DNA of 33,010 nucleotides from an uncultured Bacilli bacterium (lineage in GTDB: Bacteria; Bacillota_I; Bacilli_A; RF39; UBA660): NCBI GenBank assembly GCA_934131005.1, contig CAKOYV010000014.1:1-33010 (forward strand), given 5' to 3'. Within the stretch, counting starts at the first letter, position 1, and each line of letters begins with the position of its first letter. Positions 30,645 to 33,010 of the stretch are shown piece by piece. Under the pieces are notes generated by a model, which saw only the letters and a program-made list of their open reading frames with translations, did no database searches and was not told the origin of the DNA. A program made the translations under genes and the position numbers.

Positions 30645-31544
30645 TCATTTGTTATTTTTAACTAGTTTTTTCAAAATACCATTTTCAGTTGATAATTCTG
30701 TATTATCTACATTATATTGTGTTGATTTATGTATTCGATTAAGGTGGTTATAATCTAATAATATAGATTGTGTTGGTCTAGAATTATTTATAATTATTTG
30801 GTCATTTAATTGAATCTTTAATAACTCTGTTTTACTTAATTTTAATATTAATTTATCTAATTCATATAAATCTTTTTCATCTTTAATTAAACTTCCAAGA
30901 TTATGTGTTCTAAAATCAATTAACTGGTATAATATTGTAGCAAAATCTACTATATAATGACTGCTAGTGTTATTATATTCTTCTCTTACATTAAATAAAG
31001 AATTTGCTAATGAAGGCATTTGTTGAATTCCTTTATCAATATTTTTCCATTCATGATTTGTTAAAAATTTTTGTAATTCTTTACTTGTATATATTTTATT
31101 ACAATATGCTTGTTCTGGAGAGGTTATTTTTGATTCTTCAAAAATATTTATAATATTAAAGATAATTTCTTTTTGTAAAGTATTATCTAAATTCAAATTA
31201 ATAATATGAATCTTTCCATTAGTGATAATTCTAAGTTCATCTATTTCTAAATATTTGGCTAATTTTTCGTTATGACTAGGATGACATAATTTTAATTCAA
31301 TAATATAGTTTTTTCTTTTATGATAAACTTTTTTACAAAAATACATTCCTTTCCAAGTATCTTTATTTGTGTTAAGAATTACATTTTTATTTTCTAAAAT
31401 GGGAATATTAAAATCTTCTCTATATTGATCTGCAACTATAATACTTTGATTTTTATATAATATTATGAATTTATTTATCACTTCATATTCATCGTTAGAT
31501 ATTTCTTTATCATAAATATATACATACTCATTTGAATTTGCCAT
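30645..31544 (-). CDS. Hypothetical protein, 299 residues
   Basis: The ATG follows AAGGGGGG by about 5 bases. The protein is soluble with no membrane segment. The N-terminal half alternates strands and helices (MANSNEYVYIYDKEISNDEY; K-N-Q-S-I-I-V-A-D-Q-Y; W-K-G-M-Y-F-C-K-K-V-Y-H-K). The C-terminal half is helical, with a D-F-A-T-I-L-Y-Q-L-I-D-F-R-T-H-N-L-G-S-L-I-K-D-E segment rather like a HEPN-type helix bundle, though the R-x4-6-H motif is not clear (R-T-H only). I do not recognise the family. It uses a TGA stop. It is a lone gene in an accessory stretch, with small RNA candidate A starting 55 bases downstream of its stop. Confidence 0.7.
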   Translation of the reverse strand: MANSNEYVYIYDKEISNDEYEVINKFIILYKNQSIIVADQYREDFNIPILENKNVILNTNKDTWKGMYFCKKVYHKRKNYIIELKLCHPSHNEKLAKYLEIDELRIITNGKIHIINLNLDNTLQKEIIFNIINIFEESKITSPEQAYCNKIYTSKELQKFLTNHEWKNIDKGIQQMPSLANSLFNVREEYNNTSSHYIVDFATILYQLIDFRTHNLGSLIKDEKDLYELDKLILKLSKTELLKIQLNDQIIINNSRPTQSILLDYNHLNRIHKSTQYNVDNTELSTENGILKKLVKNNK

Positions 31545-31571
31545 TTTTGCCCCCCTTTTTAAGGATTAATT

Positions 31572-31600
31572 ATCATACACTCCTTTTTATGATTTTTCAA
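31572..31600 (-). promoter_or_regulatory. Promoter of the 299-residue gene, TTGAAA-17-TATGAT
   Basis: On the minus strand TTGAAA (31595-31600) and TATGAT (31572-31577) with a 17-base spacer, about 28 bases before the ATG. Confidence 0.7.
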
Positions 31601-31813
31601 GTGATATTGATACTTTTTAGTAAACTTTTTATCGCCATCCTGTTTGAAATATAACTATTACTCACGAATAGTTAGCTACTAATATTGAATGTATTATGAT
31701 TTTATTAGAAAATTATAATTAAAAATGTAACTTTATTCTACTATTAAAATACTTTTTTTAATTAGTTTTTTCATATTTCATTTATATTAAATAATTTATT
31801 AAATTATATTTAT
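31601..31813. other. AT-rich intergenic region
   Basis: No gene is seen. A small inverted repeat, AACTATT and AATAGTT, lies 7 bases apart near 31657-31677. Nothing else is distinct. Confidence 0.4.
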
Positions 31814-31888
31814 AAAAAAAGCCAGTATAATGATATGAACCCCGTTTCTATGTCCAAGAAACGGGGTTCATATCATAACTGACTTTTT
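31814..31888 (-). terminator. Very long hairpin terminator
   Basis: A perfect 20-bp stem (31830-31849 with 31857-31876) around a 7-base loop contains a GAACCCCGTTTC core that is GC-rich for this genome. It is extended by CAGT/ACTG outer arms and A/T runs. On the minus strand it lies just after the stop of the 230-residue gene. It is longer than needed for termination, so an element end is also possible. Confidence 0.8.
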
Positions 31889-31895
31889 CCAAAGT

Positions 31896-32588
31896 TTACT
31901 TTTCAATATTTTGGGTAACAATCCAATTATTATTTATTAATTCAATTGTTGCTTCAATATTATATGGTTGTCCAACATCACTTTCGTACCCTACATATGT
32001 TGTAATATTTCCAGTAAATATAATTTTATTTGGTGTAATTTTTACTATTTTATATGTAGTTTTATCATCTATAATTTGATAATCAAATCCTCCTGTTGCT
32101 TTGCATTGACAATATAATGAACCATCTTTTTCGAAAATTGCTGATGGAAATTGATCATTTTTTATAAAACTTGATTCTAATTCTTCAACTTTTTTATCAA
32201 TTAATTCTCGCGATACAAATGTATTATAATAATTATAAGCTTCCTCTTTATTTTTAAACTGTTTAGATTTAACATACCATACTACATCATCATTTGGATT
32301 GTTAGAATCAGAATCACCACAAAACTGTGACGCTAATCGAATAGAATTAAAATCATTGAATTTTTTGTATATTTCTTTTACTGTAGATAATGCTTCTTCC
32401 TCAGTCATTTCTTTTATTTTTTCATTTTTATTTGCTTGATTTTGTTCATTAACTTGTTCAGTATCTGTAATTGTAGTTTGTTTAAAACTAATAGTTCCTG
32501 TTGTAAATAATATTATTCCAACAATTAACATGATAATAATTCCTATTAATATTCCAATCAATATCCTATTATTATTCTTCTTTCCCAT
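31896..32588 (-). CDS. Membrane-anchored extracytoplasmic protein, possibly IseA-like
   Basis: This 230-residue protein has a basic start (MGKKNNNR) and one strong membrane helix (about 9-30). A Gln/Asn/Glu-rich linker (38-60) follows, then an outer domain of ~165 residues with three cysteines (C89-type and C-Q-C). The outer domain pattern, E-A-Y-N-Y-Y-N-T-F-V-S-R-E-L-I-D-K-K-V and D-Y-Q-I-I-D-D-K-T-T-Y-K-I-V-K-I-x-x-N-K-I-I-F, then a final N-N-W-I-V-T, recalls the IseA/YoeB inhibitor family of cell-wall DL-endopeptidases. That match is weak. AAGGAG lies 10 bases before the ATG. Confidence 0.6.
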   Translation of the reverse strand: MGKKNNNRILIGILIGIIIMLIVGIILFTTGTISFKQTTITDTEQVNEQNQANKNEKIKEMTEEEALSTVKEIYKKFNDFNSIRLASQFCGDSDSNNPNDDVVWYVKSKQFKNKEEAYNYYNTFVSRELIDKKVEELESSFIKNDQFPSAIFEKDGSLYCQCKATGGFDYQIIDDKTTYKIVKITPNKIIFTGNITTYVGYESDVGQPYNIEATIELINNNWIVTQNIEK

Positions 32589-32610
32589 TTCTTACACTCC
32601 TTCTATTTAA

Positions 32611-32639
32611 ATAATAACAAATATACTTTTATTATTCAA
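32611..32639 (-). promoter_or_regulatory. Promoter of the 230-residue gene, TTGAAT-17-TATTAT
   Basis: On the minus strand TTGAAT (32634-32639), a 17-base spacer ending TGT (extended -10), and TATTAT (32611-32616), about 23 bases before the ATG. Confidence 0.75.
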
Positions 32640-32713
32640 GGAAAAAATTGATTTTTTATATTATTACTATCCTATTTGTAAAATTGTGAAATCATGTATA
32701 TTTTACAACAAAG

Positions 32714-32817
32714 AAAAAAACCTTATTAAATAAGGGATTAAATGCAATTGGTGCCCTTATGGTTCTGGTATAACAACCATTATAAGCAATAAATTATAGG
32801 TAGTAATAACTACTAAC
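32714..32817 (-). ncRNA. Structured small RNA candidate B (about 104 nt)
   Basis: On the minus strand it starts 7 bases after TATACT and ends in CCTTAT/ATAAGG arms with seven T (32714-32735). It forms a 5' hairpin (GTAGT with ACTAC) and a middle hairpin ATGGTT/AACCAT whose loop carries GTTGTT-x-x-ACC-x-G. GGGCACCA follows, then the terminator. The layout is the same as candidate A 2.2 kb away, with compensating changes in the stems. No coding frame is seen. Confidence 0.55.
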
Positions 32818-32824
32818 TAAAATT

Positions 32825-32855
32825 AGTATAACATGATTTTACTAAAATTAACCAA
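32825..32855 (-). promoter_or_regulatory. Promoter of small RNA candidate B
   Basis: On the minus strand TATACT (32825-32830) is preceded by TTGGTT (32850-32855) at 19 bases, a weaker -35 than for candidate A. The seven bases from -10 to the inferred start and the first bases TTAGTTAGTA match candidate A. Confidence 0.5.
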
Positions 32856-32881
32856 CATTTTAATATTTTAAGTAAATAAAA

Positions 32882-32890
32882 TGGTATAAT
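32882..32890 (+). promoter_or_regulatory. Extended -10 promoter for a gene beyond the window
   Basis: TGG-TATAAT on the plus strand is followed by about 110 bases of leader without a gene and ends in a GAAAGGAAGGG ribosome-like site at the window edge. A coding region probably begins just after base 33010. Confidence 0.5.
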
Positions 32891-33010
32891 AGAGACTGAA
32901 AGACAAATAGTAATTTGATAAAATGTTAAAACCCTTTGACAAAGTTCCAAAGATATTTGGTAGATTACAAAAGTTTGCAAAAGTATAATTGTAAGTGAAA
33001 GGAAGGGATA

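Noticed and set aside
1..33010. Mollicute genetic code with TGA as tryptophan
   Set aside because: Tryptophan is TGG throughout, two genes end sensibly at TGA, and no gene needs TGA read-through.

Overview
The window is AT-rich DNA from a low-GC Gram-positive bacterium. It is probably an uncultured gut Bacilli/Mollicutes-related lineage of the RF39/'CAG' type, though this is inference from gene style rather than a marker gene. Pointers are the intracellular LRR proteins with BspA-like repeats, a TasA-like protein, a Gly-Pro-Thr collagen-like protein, TTG/GTG starts, promoters with extended -10 (TGn) elements, and TAA stops nearly everywhere. TGA ends only two of about 35 genes, and tryptophan is TGG, so the standard bacterial code fits. 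I saw no rRNA, tRNA or CRISPR array.

Region 1-5900 is an accessory 'junkyard'. It holds the 3' end of a gene cut by the window edge, a short tandem duplication, a TM2/DUF2752 membrane pair, a small XRE regulator, and a membrane protein with a LURP-one/tubby-like C-terminus. It also holds gene ruins: a truncated transposase abutting a truncated small gene, two genes that have both lost their 5' ends head-to-head, and an internally deleted ISL3 transposase.

Region 5900-12300 carries two paralogous large LRR proteins that share a distinctive N-terminal domain. One is probably co-transcribed with a 97-residue protein and a 3-hydroxyacyl-CoA dehydrogenase. An SGNH-like protein is divergent from the second, followed by a tiny Gly/Tyr-rich membrane protein.

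Region 12300-25970 is mostly housekeeping. It contains a marR-ABC-ABC-cytidylate-kinase-like operon (heterodimeric exporter), a TVP38-rhomboid-mnmA operon, and a prepilin-phasin-like-ubiB-HD operon. These are followed by a short-chain dehydrogenase and a TasA-like exported protein. A 16-bp motif next to -10 boxes links the TVP38 operon, the prepilin operon and the dehydrogenase.

Region 25970-33010 is accessory again. It holds a membrane-anchored XRE regulator, a nucleotidyltransferase next to a protein with a transglutaminase-like Cys-His-Asp pattern, a collagen-like protein followed by a glycosyltransferase, and two unknown proteins. Two related small RNA candidates on the minus strand, each with its own promoter and terminator, are the most novel-looking signal in the window.
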